Below the pieces are notes generated by a model. The model made no database searches. It was not told the DNA's origin and saw nothing but the letters and a program-made list of their open reading frames with translations. 64,000 nt of DNA from Rudaea sp. 3F27F6 (lineage in GTDB: Bacteria; Pseudomonadota; Gammaproteobacteria; Xanthomonadales; Rhodanobacteraceae), in the NCBI RefSeq assembly GCF_005503555.1, contig NZ_SCNG01000003.1:186001-250000 (forward strand). The letters run 5' to 3'. Made by a program: the position numbers and the translations under genes. This document shows positions 31,623 to 39,541 of the stretch, piece after piece (positions within the stretch are counted from its first letter, which is position 1; each line of letters starts with the position of its first letter).

Positions 31623-32456
31623 ATGGCGGCAACCAAGACTTTGCTTATCACTGGGGTCAGCAGCGGGTTCGGCAGGGCGCTCGCCCAGGAAGCTCTCGCA
31701 ATGGGGCATCGCGTGGTCGGAACCGTGCGCAGCGCGCAGACCCGGCGCGAGTTCGAAACGCTCGCTGCGGGCAGCGCCGTAGGCCGCATTCTCGACGTGA
31801 CCGATTTCGATGCGATCGACGGCGCGGTGGCTGAGATCGAGGCGAACGTCGGTGCGGTGGACGCGCTGGTCAACAACGCCGGCTATGGTCACGAAGGCGT
31901 TCTCGAAGAGTCGCCGCTGGCGGAAATGCGGCGGCAATTCGAGGTCAATGTGTTCGGCGCCGTCGCCATGATGAAGGCCGTGCTGCCTTATATGCGGCAG
32001 CGGCGCCGCGGGCATATCCTCAACATCACGTCGATGGGCGGGTACATCACCTTGCCGGGCATTGCCTACTACTGCGGCAGCAAGTTTGCCCTCGAAGGCA
32101 TTTCGGAAACGCTCGGCAAAGAAGTGGCGCCGCTCGGCATCGCCGTTACCGCTGTGGCGCCGGGTTCGTTCCGCACGGATTGGGCGGGGCGCTCCATGGT
32201 CAGAACGCCGCGTTCGATTCCCGACTACGACGGATTGTTTGATCCGATCCGCGAAGCGCGCCAGCAAAAGAGCGGAAAGCAGCTCGGAGATCCGGCAAAA
32301 GCGGCGCGGGCAATGCTCGACGTGATTGCGAGCGACTCGCCGCCTGCGCATCTGCTGCTCGGCAGCGACGCGCTCGACTTGGTACGCCGGAAGCTGCTTG
32401 ATCTGAACGCCGAGATCGATCGCTGGGAGGAAATCTCGCGTTCGACCGACGGCTGA
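31623..32456 (+). CDS. Short-chain dehydrogenase/reductase
   Basis: 277 residues from the ATG at 31623, behind AGGAG. The classical SDR motifs are present: the cofactor glycine motif TGVSSGFG (residues 10-17), NNAG near 84-87, the catalytic Ser in ITSMGG, and YCGSK with the active Tyr and Lys. It is an NAD(P)-dependent oxidoreductase of unknown substrate in the cytoplasm. It is divergent from the AraC-type gene, its likely regulator. Confidence 0.93.
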   Translation: MAATKTLLITGVSSGFGRALAQEALAMGHRVVGTVRSAQTRREFETLAAGSAVGRILDVTDFDAIDGAVAEIEANVGAVDALVNNAGYGHEGVLEESPLAEMRRQFEVNVFGAVAMMKAVLPYMRQRRRGHILNITSMGGYITLPGIAYYCGSKFALEGISETLGKEVAPLGIAVTAVAPGSFRTDWAGRSMVRTPRSIPDYDGLFDPIREARQQKSGKQLGDPAKAARAMLDVIASDSPPAHLLLGSDALDLVRRKLLDLNAEIDRWEEISRSTDG

Positions 32457-32480
32457 CTCGGCTGCGAGCCGGCGAGGTTG

Positions 32481-32969
32481 CTACACGCGGCTGCAGGCCC
32501 AGCTCTGCATGCGCCCGTCGCGGTACGGCATGATGCCGTGGAACGCGCGCGGGTCAGCGTCGAAGACCAACGGCAGGAAATGCTTGTCGCCTTCCCACAG
32601 CGGCAAATCGAGAATGCGCTCGACCTCCACCCATTCGAGCGTGCCTTCGGCGTTGCGATCGAGCGGCGTGCCCGAGTAGCGCGTGACGACGAAGAGAAAG
32701 CCGAACCAGTCCTCGCCGTGCTTGCCGAAACCGGGCCAGCTGATAGTGCCGCGTAGGTGCATGTCGAGGCAGTCAATGCCGGCCTCTTCCATAATCTCGC
32801 GGCGCATGCCGGCGACGACGTCTTCGTTCGCTTCGAGCTTGCCGCCGAGGCCGTTGTACTTGCCGAGATGATGATCGCCTTCGCGGGCGTTGCGATGGAT
32901 CATCAGTACGCGCTGCCGGTCAGGCGAGAGGACGTAGCCGAGCGTAGCGAGGATGGGCGTGTAGGGCAT
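32481..32969 (-). CDS. NUDIX hydrolase (MutT/8-oxo-dGTP diphosphatase-like)
   Basis: 162 residues from the ATG at 32969; reading further upstream would run into repeat DNA. The complete Nudix box GGKLEANEDVVAGMRREIMEEAGI-type helix is present (about residues 41-64), with REIMEEAGI as its core. The first strand TLGYVLSPDRQRVLMIHRN fits the 8-oxo-dGTPase branch, which cleans oxidised nucleotides. It is convergent with the SDR gene. Confidence 0.9.
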   Translation of the reverse strand: MPYTPILATLGYVLSPDRQRVLMIHRNAREGDHHLGKYNGLGGKLEANEDVVAGMRREIMEEAGIDCLDMHLRGTISWPGFGKHGEDWFGFLFVVTRYSGTPLDRNAEGTLEWVEVERILDLPLWEGDKHFLPLVFDADPRAFHGIMPYRDGRMQSWACSRV

Positions 32970-33098
32970 GCGCAGTTCTCTTCGTCGAGTCGCGGATTGT
33001 AACTGCGCACGGTGCCGTCCCGTATTCCCGCGAATGCCGCGACCGCGAAACCCGCGTTGCCGCCCTTGCGCGAACACCACGAAAACCCGACGCTTCAC

Positions 33099-33154
33099 CG
33101 CTCACCGCTCACCGCTCACCGCTCACCGCTCACCGCTCACCGCTCACCGCTCAC
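33099..33154. repeat. Eight perfect tandem copies of CGCTCAC
   Basis: A microsatellite-like array of a 7-base unit with no variation over 56 bases, flanked by partial units (CGCTTCAC before and CGCTTTG after). Perfect identity suggests recent slippage or active maintenance. The array is about 130 bases upstream of the NUDIX gene start. The same heptad builds the inverted repeat between groS and groL. Confidence 0.9.
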
Positions 33155-33222
33155 CGCTTTGCCGGTAGACGAGCATCTGAAACTGGCTCCCCGCTCATCA
33201 CACATCCCTGTGCTGGCGGGGA

Positions 33223-33241
33223 CAAGGACATCCTGTCCTTG
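33223..33241 (+). promoter_or_regulatory. 8-bp hairpin overlapping the candidate -35 of blaI
   Basis: CAAGGACA, TCC, TGTCCTTG. Its right arm overlaps the TTGACT (33239-33244), a plausible -35 element for the blaI operon. It could be a weak terminator for upstream transcription or part of the promoter architecture. Confidence 0.4.
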
Positions 33242-33251
33242 ACTTTTCAAT

Positions 33252-33287
33252 TTACGCGCGTAATCTCCATATCAATTACGAGCGTAA
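33252..33287 (+). promoter_or_regulatory. Two BlaI/MecI-type operator dyads
   Basis: TTACGCGCGTAA at 33252-33263 and TTACGAGCGTAA at 33276-33287 share the form TTACG-NN-CGTAA and are 24 bases apart centre to centre. The second is extended by flanking AAT/ATT. Known BlaI boxes have the form TTACA-NN-TGTAA. The first dyad lies between a TTGACT -35 (33239) and a TAATCT -10 (33261), ideally placed for repression. The second ends 12 bases before the blaI start codon. Confidence 0.75.
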
Positions 33288-33299
33288 TTGGAGTTTGCG

Positions 33300-33671
33300 A
33301 TGTCGATCAGCGATGCCGAAAGCGTGGTGATGGATGTGCTGTGGCGGGCCGCAGGGCCGCTCAGTGCGGAGGAAGTCGTCGCCGCGCTCGCCGACACGAC
33401 CGACTGGCAGGAGCCGACGATCAAGACCCTGCTCAACCGCCTGCTGAAGAAGCACGCGATCGTCGCCGAGCGCGATGGCAAGCGCTATCTGTACAGCGCC
33501 AAGCTCAAGCGCACCGAATATGTACACAGCGAAAGCAAGAGCCTGATCGACCGCCTGTTCGGCGGCCGTGTCGCGCCGCTCGTGGCGCATTTTTCCGAGG
33601 CCGGCAAGCTCGGCAAGAAAGATCTCGCCGAACTCAAGCGCCTGATCGAGGAGCTCGACGATGACGCATGA
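33300..33671 (+). CDS. BlaI/MecI-family repressor
   Basis: 123 residues from the ATG at 33300, eight bases after GGAG. The family's winged helix is clear: SDAESVVMDVLWRAAGPLSA and PTIKTLLNRLLKKHAIVAER, followed by a C-terminal helical dimerisation part (KLGKKDLAELKRLIEEL). BlaI proteins repress their own operon until a BlaR1 protease triggers their cleavage. The start codon of the M56 gene overlaps the last 11 bases, so the two are coupled. The dyads directly upstream fit autorepression. Confidence 0.95.
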   Translation: MSISDAESVVMDVLWRAAGPLSAEEVVAALADTTDWQEPTIKTLLNRLLKKHAIVAERDGKRYLYSAKLKRTEYVHSESKSLIDRLFGGRVAPLVAHFSEAGKLGKKDLAELKRLIEELDDDA

Positions 33672-35787
33672 ACTGCTCTTTGCCCTGGGCCGCGGCGCAA
33701 TCGCCGCGAGTGTCGCGCTGGCGCTCGTGCTGGCCCTGCGCGTGCCGGCCCGGCGCCGGCTCGGCGCTGCCTTCGCCTATCGGCTCTGGCTGCTCGTGCC
33801 GGTCGCCGCGCTCGCGAGTTTCCTGCCCGCGCCGGTACGGCCGCTCGCCTCGGCAGTGCCGCTCGCGCCATCCGCGCCGCCGCTGTCGGCGCCGATCGAA
33901 TTGCCGGCCGCGATGGCCGAGGCAGCGATCGACTGGCCGCCTTACCTGCTCGCACTGTGGATTGCCGGCACGCTCGCACTGGTGGCGATCTTCGTGCAGC
34001 AGCAACGGCGCTACGTGAAGAACCTCGGCGCGCTCAGCGCAAGCGACGGTGGCGCTCTGCGTGCGCAGGCGACGGCCGGCTGCCCGGCGCTGGTCGGCGC
34101 ACTGCGCCCGCGCATCGTCGTGCCGAACGATTTCGAGTCGCGCTACACGCCGCGCGAACGCGAACTCGTGCTTGCGCACGAGCGCACCCACCTTGTCCGC
34201 GGCGACGCGCAGATCAACGCGCTGGCCGCGCTGCTGCGCTGCCTCAACTGGTTCAACCCGTTGTTCCATTTCGCCGCCTCGCGCTTTCGCTTCGACCAGG
34301 AAATCGCCTGCGACGCGGCGGTCATGTCCCGTTTTCCGGAAGCGCGCCGGTCGTATGCCGACGCGATGTTGAAGGCACAACTGGTCGGCGAGTCGCGGCA
34401 GGAGCTGCGACTTCCGGCTGGTTGTCACTGGCCGACGAGCCATCCATTGAAAGAGCGAATAGCAATGTTGAAATTTCCTATACCGAGCGCGCCGCGGCGC
34501 GCACTCGCAAGTGCGGTGCTGGTGGCGCTGGCATCGACGGCGGGATACACGAGCTGGGCGGCACAGCCGCAAAAGACTGCCGCAACGGCAGAAGCTGCAA
34601 CGACTGCCGAGCCGATGGCGGTGGCGCAGGCGACGTTCGTGCGAACCGATTTCGTGGTCACGATCGACGGCGAGCGCGTTCTCGATACCGGCAAGACCGA
34701 CGCGGGCAAGAATCCATCCGACGGCGGACATTGGCGCGCCGAGTTAAACAACACGAATGACGGTGTGGTCGTGAACGGCGGCCGATCTGGCTTGAGCGTG
34801 CTCAACCGCGCCGGCCAGCCCTGGGATGCGACCGTGAGCAAAGGCGGCGACAGCTGGCAGATCGTCGGCGTATCCGAGCCGCGCGCCGACGGCACGATCG
34901 CGTTCAACGCGAAAGTGCTTCACAACCAGGTCGTGGTCAGCATGCCGAGCTTGATCGTGAACGACGGTACGGCGACTGCGTTCGGCATCAACGACGGTCC
35001 CGCGAAAGGCTTCAAGCTCGACTTCACCTTGAGGAAGGTCGACGGTGCGATCGCACGCAAGCTGAGCGGCGGTGTCGGGCCCGACAGTGCGGTGACGGAG
35101 AATCTGAGCTATCGCCGCATGTATCCGCCGAAGTATCCGGCCGAAGCGGTGCGCAACCACATCAGCGGCAAGGTCATGCTCAGGGTCGCGGTGGACGAAA
35201 ACGGCACGCCGACCTCGGCCGAAGTGAAGAGCGTCGAGCCGCCGCAGTCGGCGCGCGTTCTCGCCGATGCCGCGGTCGCCACGGCGATGCAATGGCGGTT
35301 CAATCCAGCCGTCGAGAACGGCCGGCTGGTCGCCGGCGAAATCTTGGTGCCGGTGAACTTCGTACTGTCGGACACCGAGTCGAGCAAGCCGCTCGCGCCG
35401 GTCGCCGCGGAGCCCGGCGACGCTGGCGTCAGCTATCGCAAGATGCGGCCGCCCGTGTATCCGAAAGAGATGATCGCGGCAAAAATCTCCGGCACCTTGT
35501 ACGTGCGTGCGCACGTCGACGCCGAAGGCAAAGTCAGCGACGCCTATGTCGATCAGGCCACGCCGCCGATCGCGCTGGCGCTCAAGGATTCCGCGCTCGC
35601 CGCGATCAAGGGCTGGCAGTTCAATCCGCCGATGCAAAACGGGCGCGCGGTCGAGAGCGAGGTGCTGGTGCCGATGAAGTACCGCATCGAGGGAGAGACG
35701 CCGTCGACCGTCGACTATGTGGCGCCGGTCTATCCCGAATCGGTGCGTGCGCTCGAATCGATCCAGATCACCGGAGCGAAGAGCTGA
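33661..35787 (+). CDS. M56 (BlaR1-like) membrane metallopeptidase with two C-terminal TonB_C domains
   Basis: 708 residues. The N-terminal ~290 residues are BlaR1-like: several transmembrane helices and the zinc site H173-E174-x-x-H177 (HERTH) with E214 in FDQEIACD. After one more hydrophobic segment (about 278-300) comes an unnamed ~150-residue domain (VRTDFVVTIDGERVLDTG). Two TonB C-terminal domains follow (PPKYPAEAVRNH..., PPVYPKEMIAAK...). BlaR1 normally carries a penicillin-binding sensor there, so this is a different sensor. The protein ends LESIQITGAKS, which resembles a TonB box. It is an antirepressor candidate for the upstream BlaI. Confidence 0.92.
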   Translation: MTHELLFALGRGAIAASVALALVLALRVPARRRLGAAFAYRLWLLVPVAALASFLPAPVRPLASAVPLAPSAPPLSAPIELPAAMAEAAIDWPPYLLALWIAGTLALVAIFVQQQRRYVKNLGALSASDGGALRAQATAGCPALVGALRPRIVVPNDFESRYTPRERELVLAHERTHLVRGDAQINALAALLRCLNWFNPLFHFAASRFRFDQEIACDAAVMSRFPEARRSYADAMLKAQLVGESRQELRLPAGCHWPTSHPLKERIAMLKFPIPSAPRRALASAVLVALASTAGYTSWAAQPQKTAATAEAATTAEPMAVAQATFVRTDFVVTIDGERVLDTGKTDAGKNPSDGGHWRAELNNTNDGVVVNGGRSGLSVLNRAGQPWDATVSKGGDSWQIVGVSEPRADGTIAFNAKVLHNQVVVSMPSLIVNDGTATAFGINDGPAKGFKLDFTLRKVDGAIARKLSGGVGPDSAVTENLSYRRMYPPKYPAEAVRNHISGKVMLRVAVDENGTPTSAEVKSVEPPQSARVLADAAVATAMQWRFNPAVENGRLVAGEILVPVNFVLSDTESSKPLAPVAAEPGDAGVSYRKMRPPVYPKEMIAAKISGTLYVRAHVDAEGKVSDAYVDQATPPIALALKDSALAAIKGWQFNPPMQNGRAVESEVLVPMKYRIEGETPSTVDYVAPVYPESVRALESIQITGAKS

Positions 35788-35789
35788 CG

Positions 35790-36356
35790 GTGCGGCGGCG
35801 AAATCCTTCTTGCCGCCTTGGCGGGCGCGCGTGGCTGGCGACGGCCTGCGCGTTCGTCCTCGCCGGCTGCGTGCACGAGATCAAGCCGGAACACGCGCCG
35901 CCACGCACCAAGGTGGCATACAAGGCCAGCGTCGATCCGCAGGCGACGCACTACGAAGAAAAGGACGACGAATCGACCACGATTCCGCAGCCCGGCGACA
36001 ACCCGCCGCCGGTCTATCCGCCGTCGATGATTGCGCTGCATCTGCCGCTGGTGATGGTGAAAGCGAAGCTGATCTTCGGCGCGCAGGGCACGGTCGAGGA
36101 AGTGCGCATCGTGCCGGCCGATCCGGCAAGTCCGCGCCCGGTCGAGTTCGACGAGGCGGTGCGCGATGCGGTGCGCGGCTGGTTCTACACGCCGCTGACA
36201 TTCACGCGCTGGGAAGAGGTGAAGGACGCCGAAGGCAACATCGTTGATTCGCGCCCGGCGAGCATCGAGAAGAAACCCTTCAGTCTCGATTTCGATTTCC
36301 GCTTCGAGCTACGCGACGGCAAGCCCGTCGTCGGTGCGATGACGCGACACAACTGA
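35790..36356 (+). CDS. Small lipoprotein with one TonB_C-like domain
   Basis: 188 residues from GTG at 35790, two bases after the M56 stop. The signal ends in the lipobox LAGC (FVLAGCVHEIKPE), so it is probably lipid-anchored. The rest is one TonB_C-like domain (NPPPVYPPSMIALHLP... VRGWFYTPL). It lacks the proline-rich spacer and inner-membrane anchor of a working TonB. It is part of the blaI-M56 operon by spacing. The GTG start is inferred from the lipoprotein signal; no ATG fits. Confidence 0.8.
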   Translation: MRRRNPSCRLGGRAWLATACAFVLAGCVHEIKPEHAPPRTKVAYKASVDPQATHYEEKDDESTTIPQPGDNPPPVYPPSMIALHLPLVMVKAKLIFGAQGTVEEVRIVPADPASPRPVEFDEAVRDAVRGWFYTPLTFTRWEEVKDAEGNIVDSRPASIEKKPFSLDFDFRFELRDGKPVVGAMTRHN

Positions 36357-36475
36357 CGCGCGCTGCGGTGCAGGCCGCTGCAGCGGTTGAAAAGTACAAA
36401 GCGCGTGCAGCGCGCCGAACCGCGCCGCGAAACCTTTGCTACCATGCGCGGCATCGCGGCAATCGAAGGATCGTC

Positions 36476-37813
36476 ATGTCGTTGTTTTCAGCTTGCGTCA
36501 CGCGCCACGGTGCGACCACCCTGCGCCTATTCGCTTTTGTATTGATCGCCACGGCACAAACAGCCTGGGCCCAACCACCCGATGCAGCGAATCCCCCGGC
36601 GGCTGCCGATGCGCGGCCCGCATCGATCGTGCAAACCGATTTTGCCCTGAGCATCGACGGCCTCTCGGTCATGGGTACGGGCGGTATGATCGCGGGAGCG
36701 AAGCCGCTCGACGGTTCGCCGTCGCCTTGGATCGGCGGATTTTCCACGCATGCGCTCGCGCGCGACGACAACGATGTGCATCCGCTCAACCGTGCCGGCG
36801 AGAACTTCACGATCGAGGCGAAGCGCGGCGACGAGAGCTGGCGCATGGAACTCTCCTCGCTACCGCAGGCGAACGGTGCCTACGAAATCAATGCGCGCTT
36901 CCTGCACAACGGCGCCTTCGTGCGCGAAGTACGCGTGCCGGCGCGCGACGGCGCGCGCGTCGAGATCGCTTCGAACGCTACTGAACGTGGTGCCGGCGCA
37001 TCCGGCGTCCGACTCGACCTGATCGTCAAACACGTCGACGCGTCGACGTTGAGTGCGGAACAGCGCGCGCATCTGACGGAGCGTAAGCCGGAGGCCGCCG
37101 AAGCGGCGCCCGCAGCCAATGCGCCGCCATCGGCCGATATGCAGACGCGGCGCATGCACCCGCCGCGCTATCCGCCCGAAGCCGTGCGCGCAGGCGTGCA
37201 AGGCAAGGTGCTGGTCAATGTGCTGATCGACGAGCAAGGCATGCCGACACTTGCCGACGTGTTCGGCATTGAGCCGCCGTCCGCGGTTGAGCTCGGTGGC
37301 GCCGCAGTTGCCGCCGCGTTGCAGTGGCGCTACAAACCCGGTCGGCAGAACGGCCATGCAGTTGGCGGCGCACTGACGGTGCCGGTCGATTTCACGCTTT
37401 CCGGCGGCAAAATCAACGAGCCCGATCCCGCGCGGCCGCTCGGCGCCAGTTATCGCCGCCTGTCGCCACCGGTCTATCCGGCGCATGCGCTCGCGAACGG
37501 CGTCGAAGGCACGGTGTACGTGTCGGTCGAAGTCGGCGCCGACGGAAGAGCGACGACGGCGCAGGTCGAGGCGATCGATCCGCCCGCGGCAGCGGAACTC
37601 GGTGAGGCCGCAATCGAAGCGATCAAGACCTGGCAATTCAATCCGCAGACGGTGGATGGCCGCACGAGCGCGAGCACAGTGCGCGTGCCGTTTCGATTCC
37701 GTCTTGCCCAGAATCAGGCGGCGCCGGTCAAGCCGGCGCTGGCCATCTCGTCGTTGCCGGCAAAGCGCACGTTGCAGCTTATCGAAGTCGTGGCGCCCGG
37801 CGCGGCGAACTGA
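36476..37813 (+). CDS. Exported protein with unnamed domain plus two TonB_C domains (paralogue 1)
   Basis: 445 residues from the ATG at 36476, after AAGGA. A signal peptide (LRLFAFVLIATAQTAWAQ) is followed by the same unnamed domain as in the M56 protein (VQTDFALSIDGLSVMGTGG...). Two TonB_C domains come next (PPRYPPEAVRAGVQGKV..., PPVYPAHALANGVEGTV...). The end is LQLIEVVAPGAAN. It looks like the C-terminal half of the M56 protein made as a free periplasmic protein. A terminator lies downstream at 38016-38042. Confidence 0.85.
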   Translation: MSLFSACVTRHGATTLRLFAFVLIATAQTAWAQPPDAANPPAAADARPASIVQTDFALSIDGLSVMGTGGMIAGAKPLDGSPSPWIGGFSTHALARDDNDVHPLNRAGENFTIEAKRGDESWRMELSSLPQANGAYEINARFLHNGAFVREVRVPARDGARVEIASNATERGAGASGVRLDLIVKHVDASTLSAEQRAHLTERKPEAAEAAPAANAPPSADMQTRRMHPPRYPPEAVRAGVQGKVLVNVLIDEQGMPTLADVFGIEPPSAVELGGAAVAAALQWRYKPGRQNGHAVGGALTVPVDFTLSGGKINEPDPARPLGASYRRLSPPVYPAHALANGVEGTVYVSVEVGADGRATTAQVEAIDPPAAAELGEAAIEAIKTWQFNPQTVDGRTSASTVRVPFRFRLAQNQAAPVKPALAISSLPAKRTLQLIEVVAPGAAN

Positions 37814-37861
37814 ACACGCGCATTGGCGTGAGCCGCGCACGATGCGGCTTGGGTGAGCTTG

Positions 37862-37966
37862 TTCGATCTGCTTGCAACGCAAGATCGAAAGGCGGCAACC
37901 ACGGAGAACACCGAGAGTACGGAAAGAGAGTCGACGCTCATCGTTTTCTCCGCGCTCTCCGTCGTT
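37862..37966. repeat. Two small inverted repeats between TonB_C paralogues
   Basis: TTCGATCT at 37862-37869 pairs with AGATCGAA at 37882-37889. Next, a stretch CACGGAGAACACCGAGAG (37899-37917) faces an imperfect complement (TTTTCTCCGCGCTCTCCGT, 37944-37962). Sequences like CACGGAGAACACGGAGAG recur as dispersed repeats in many proteobacteria. No gene is evident in 37814-38150. Confidence 0.5.
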
Positions 37967-38015
37967 CAAGCTTTCGCCGGCCTCCCGTTCTGCGGCAGAA
38001 GCGATAGACATGAAG

Positions 38016-38042
38016 GCAGCCGAGATCGGGCTGCGGTTTTTT
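38016..38042 (+). terminator. Rho-independent terminator
   Basis: GCAGCC, seven-base loop, GGCTGC, then GG and six T. It would end the transcript of the blaI-M56-TonB_C group and separate it from the next TonB_C gene at 38151. Confidence 0.75.
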
Positions 38043-38150
38043 CTGCGCGCGCCGATCTACGCCGTCCTCATTCGGCGATCGAAATGCTAAAGTCGTCACG
38101 GTTTTGATCGCGACGGCAGATCGCCGCCGCACTTCTCAGGGGACATCGGT

Positions 38151-39464
38151 ATGGCGGCAATCCGCTACGAATTGAGCATGAAACGGCGATGCGCGGCAGG
38201 GCTTGCCGCCGCGGCATTCGGATTGATCGGCGCATCTGCGCTGCAGACGGCAGCGGCTGTGGACGCGCCGCCCGCATCATCGGTCGTCACGGCCGAAAGC
38301 GAGGCCGCGCCGTTGTTCGAGGCGGAGGCGAAGATCGTCGTCGACGGCCAGGTCGTCGATGGCCGCGCCGATGACGCGGCGGCAGCGGCGCGCTGGCAGA
38401 GCCAGTTCTATGCGCGTCAGGTCGAGGCGAAGTCGGGCGATCCGTTCGGCGCGGCGGCGCGCCTGCGCAGCGGCGCTGGCGAGACCTTTACCCTGGTCGC
38501 AGCGCGTGGCGACGAGCGCTGGCAGCTCGACGGCCGCTTCAAACCGCTCGCCGACGGCACGATCGAACTGACCTCGGATTTGAAGTACAACGGCAATCTC
38601 ATCAGCCATCCTTACGCGATCGTGCGCGACGGCCATTCGGCGACGGTTGAGCAGAACCCGGGTCAGGTCGACGGCAAGAATCCGGCGACGCGCAGCAAAG
38701 CCTTTATGCTGACCCTGGTCGTACACCGTGTCGCTACCGATACGCATGCCGAACCCGTCGTCGCGACGGACGCTGCACCGGCGGAAATCCCGCGCTCACG
38801 CATGCTTCAACCGCCGCGCTATCCGGCCGAGGCCGCGCGCGCGGGCGTGCAGGGCGAGGCGCAGGTCAGCGTTGCGGTCGATGCGCGCGGCGTGCCGACG
38901 TCGGCCGAAGCGGTCGAGGTCGAGCCGGCCTACGCCGCCGATCTCGGCGGCGCCGCTGCCGCTGCCGCACTGCAATGGCGCTACAAGCCGGCGCTGCGCA
39001 ACGGCAGTCCGGTCGCCGGCACGATCACGACGCCGGTGAAGTTCCGCCTCGCCGGCTCGAACGGCTTTCTGCCGATGGCTGCGCCGAATCCGTCGCGCGC
39101 GCAGGCGGCGAGCTATCGGCGCATTTCCGCGCCGGTCTACCCCGCGCACGCATTGAGCGAGAAGATCGCCGGCAAGGTGTTCGTGCGTTGCCAGCTCGCG
39201 GCCGACGGCCGTCTTGTCACCGCGCGCGTCGAGCAGGTGGTCGCGCCGGTCGAGGCCAGCGAACTCGGCGAGGCCGCGCTCGAAGCGGTGCAGGCGTGGC
39301 AGTTCAATCCGGCTTTGGCGAACGGCAGCGCGGTCGCGAGCGACGTGCGCGTGCCGGTCGAATTCCGTCTATCGGGTGCCGCGCCGATTGCGTCGGCCGA
39401 GGCCGAAGCGGCGTTGCCGGCGGTGTCGGCCACGCTGCAGGACATCGTCGTCGGAGCGCCGTAA
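38151..39464 (+). CDS. Exported protein with unnamed domain plus two TonB_C domains (paralogue 2)
   Basis: 437 residues from the ATG at 38151, behind AGGGGA; an ATG at 38178 would start directly at the signal peptide [20 protein letters not shown]. The unnamed domain (EAKIVVDGQVVDGRADD...) and two TonB_C domains (PPRYPAEAARAGVQGEA..., APVYPAHALSEKIAGKV...) repeat the layout of the previous paralogue. It ends LQDIVVGAP. A terminator separates it from the upstream genes, so it probably has its own promoter. Function unknown; the proteins are too diverged for a recent tandem copy. Confidence 0.85.
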   Translation: MAAIRYELSMKRRCAAGLAAAAFGLIGASALQTAAAVDAPPASSVVTAESEAAPLFEAEAKIVVDGQVVDGRADDAAAAARWQSQFYARQVEAKSGDPFGAAARLRSGAGETFTLVAARGDERWQLDGRFKPLADGTIELTSDLKYNGNLISHPYAIVRDGHSATVEQNPGQVDGKNPATRSKAFMLTLVVHRVATDTHAEPVVATDAAPAEIPRSRMLQPPRYPAEAARAGVQGEAQVSVAVDARGVPTSAEAVEVEPAYAADLGGAAAAAALQWRYKPALRNGSPVAGTITTPVKFRLAGSNGFLPMAAPNPSRAQAASYRRISAPVYPAHALSEKIAGKVFVRCQLAADGRLVTARVEQVVAPVEASELGEAALEAVQAWQFNPALANGSAVASDVRVPVEFRLSGAAPIASAEAEAALPAVSATLQDIVVGAP

Positions 39465-39541
39465 CGAAGAAGGTCGGATCGCGTTCGCGGGTCGTCGAAG
39501 CAACGCACGCACGGCGCGATAAGGCCGGCGCGTGCGCCAAA

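Larger units (their letters stand above)
32970..33299. other. Intergenic region with heptad repeat, hairpin and BlaI-type operators
   Basis: These 330 bases have no gene. They contain, in order, eight tandem CGCTCAC units (33099-33154), a perfect 8-bp hairpin (33223-33241) and two dyads of BlaI type (33252-33287). The promoter for the NUDIX gene must read leftward from somewhere before the heptads, but was not pinpointed. Confidence 0.6.

Noticed and set aside
33099..33154. CRISPR-like repeat array
   Set aside because: The unit is only 7 bases with no spacers, so it is a simple tandem repeat.
35790..39464. True energy-transducing TonB proteins with ExbBD
   Set aside because: They carry cleavable or lipoprotein signals, no proline-rich spacer, and no exbB/exbD is nearby.
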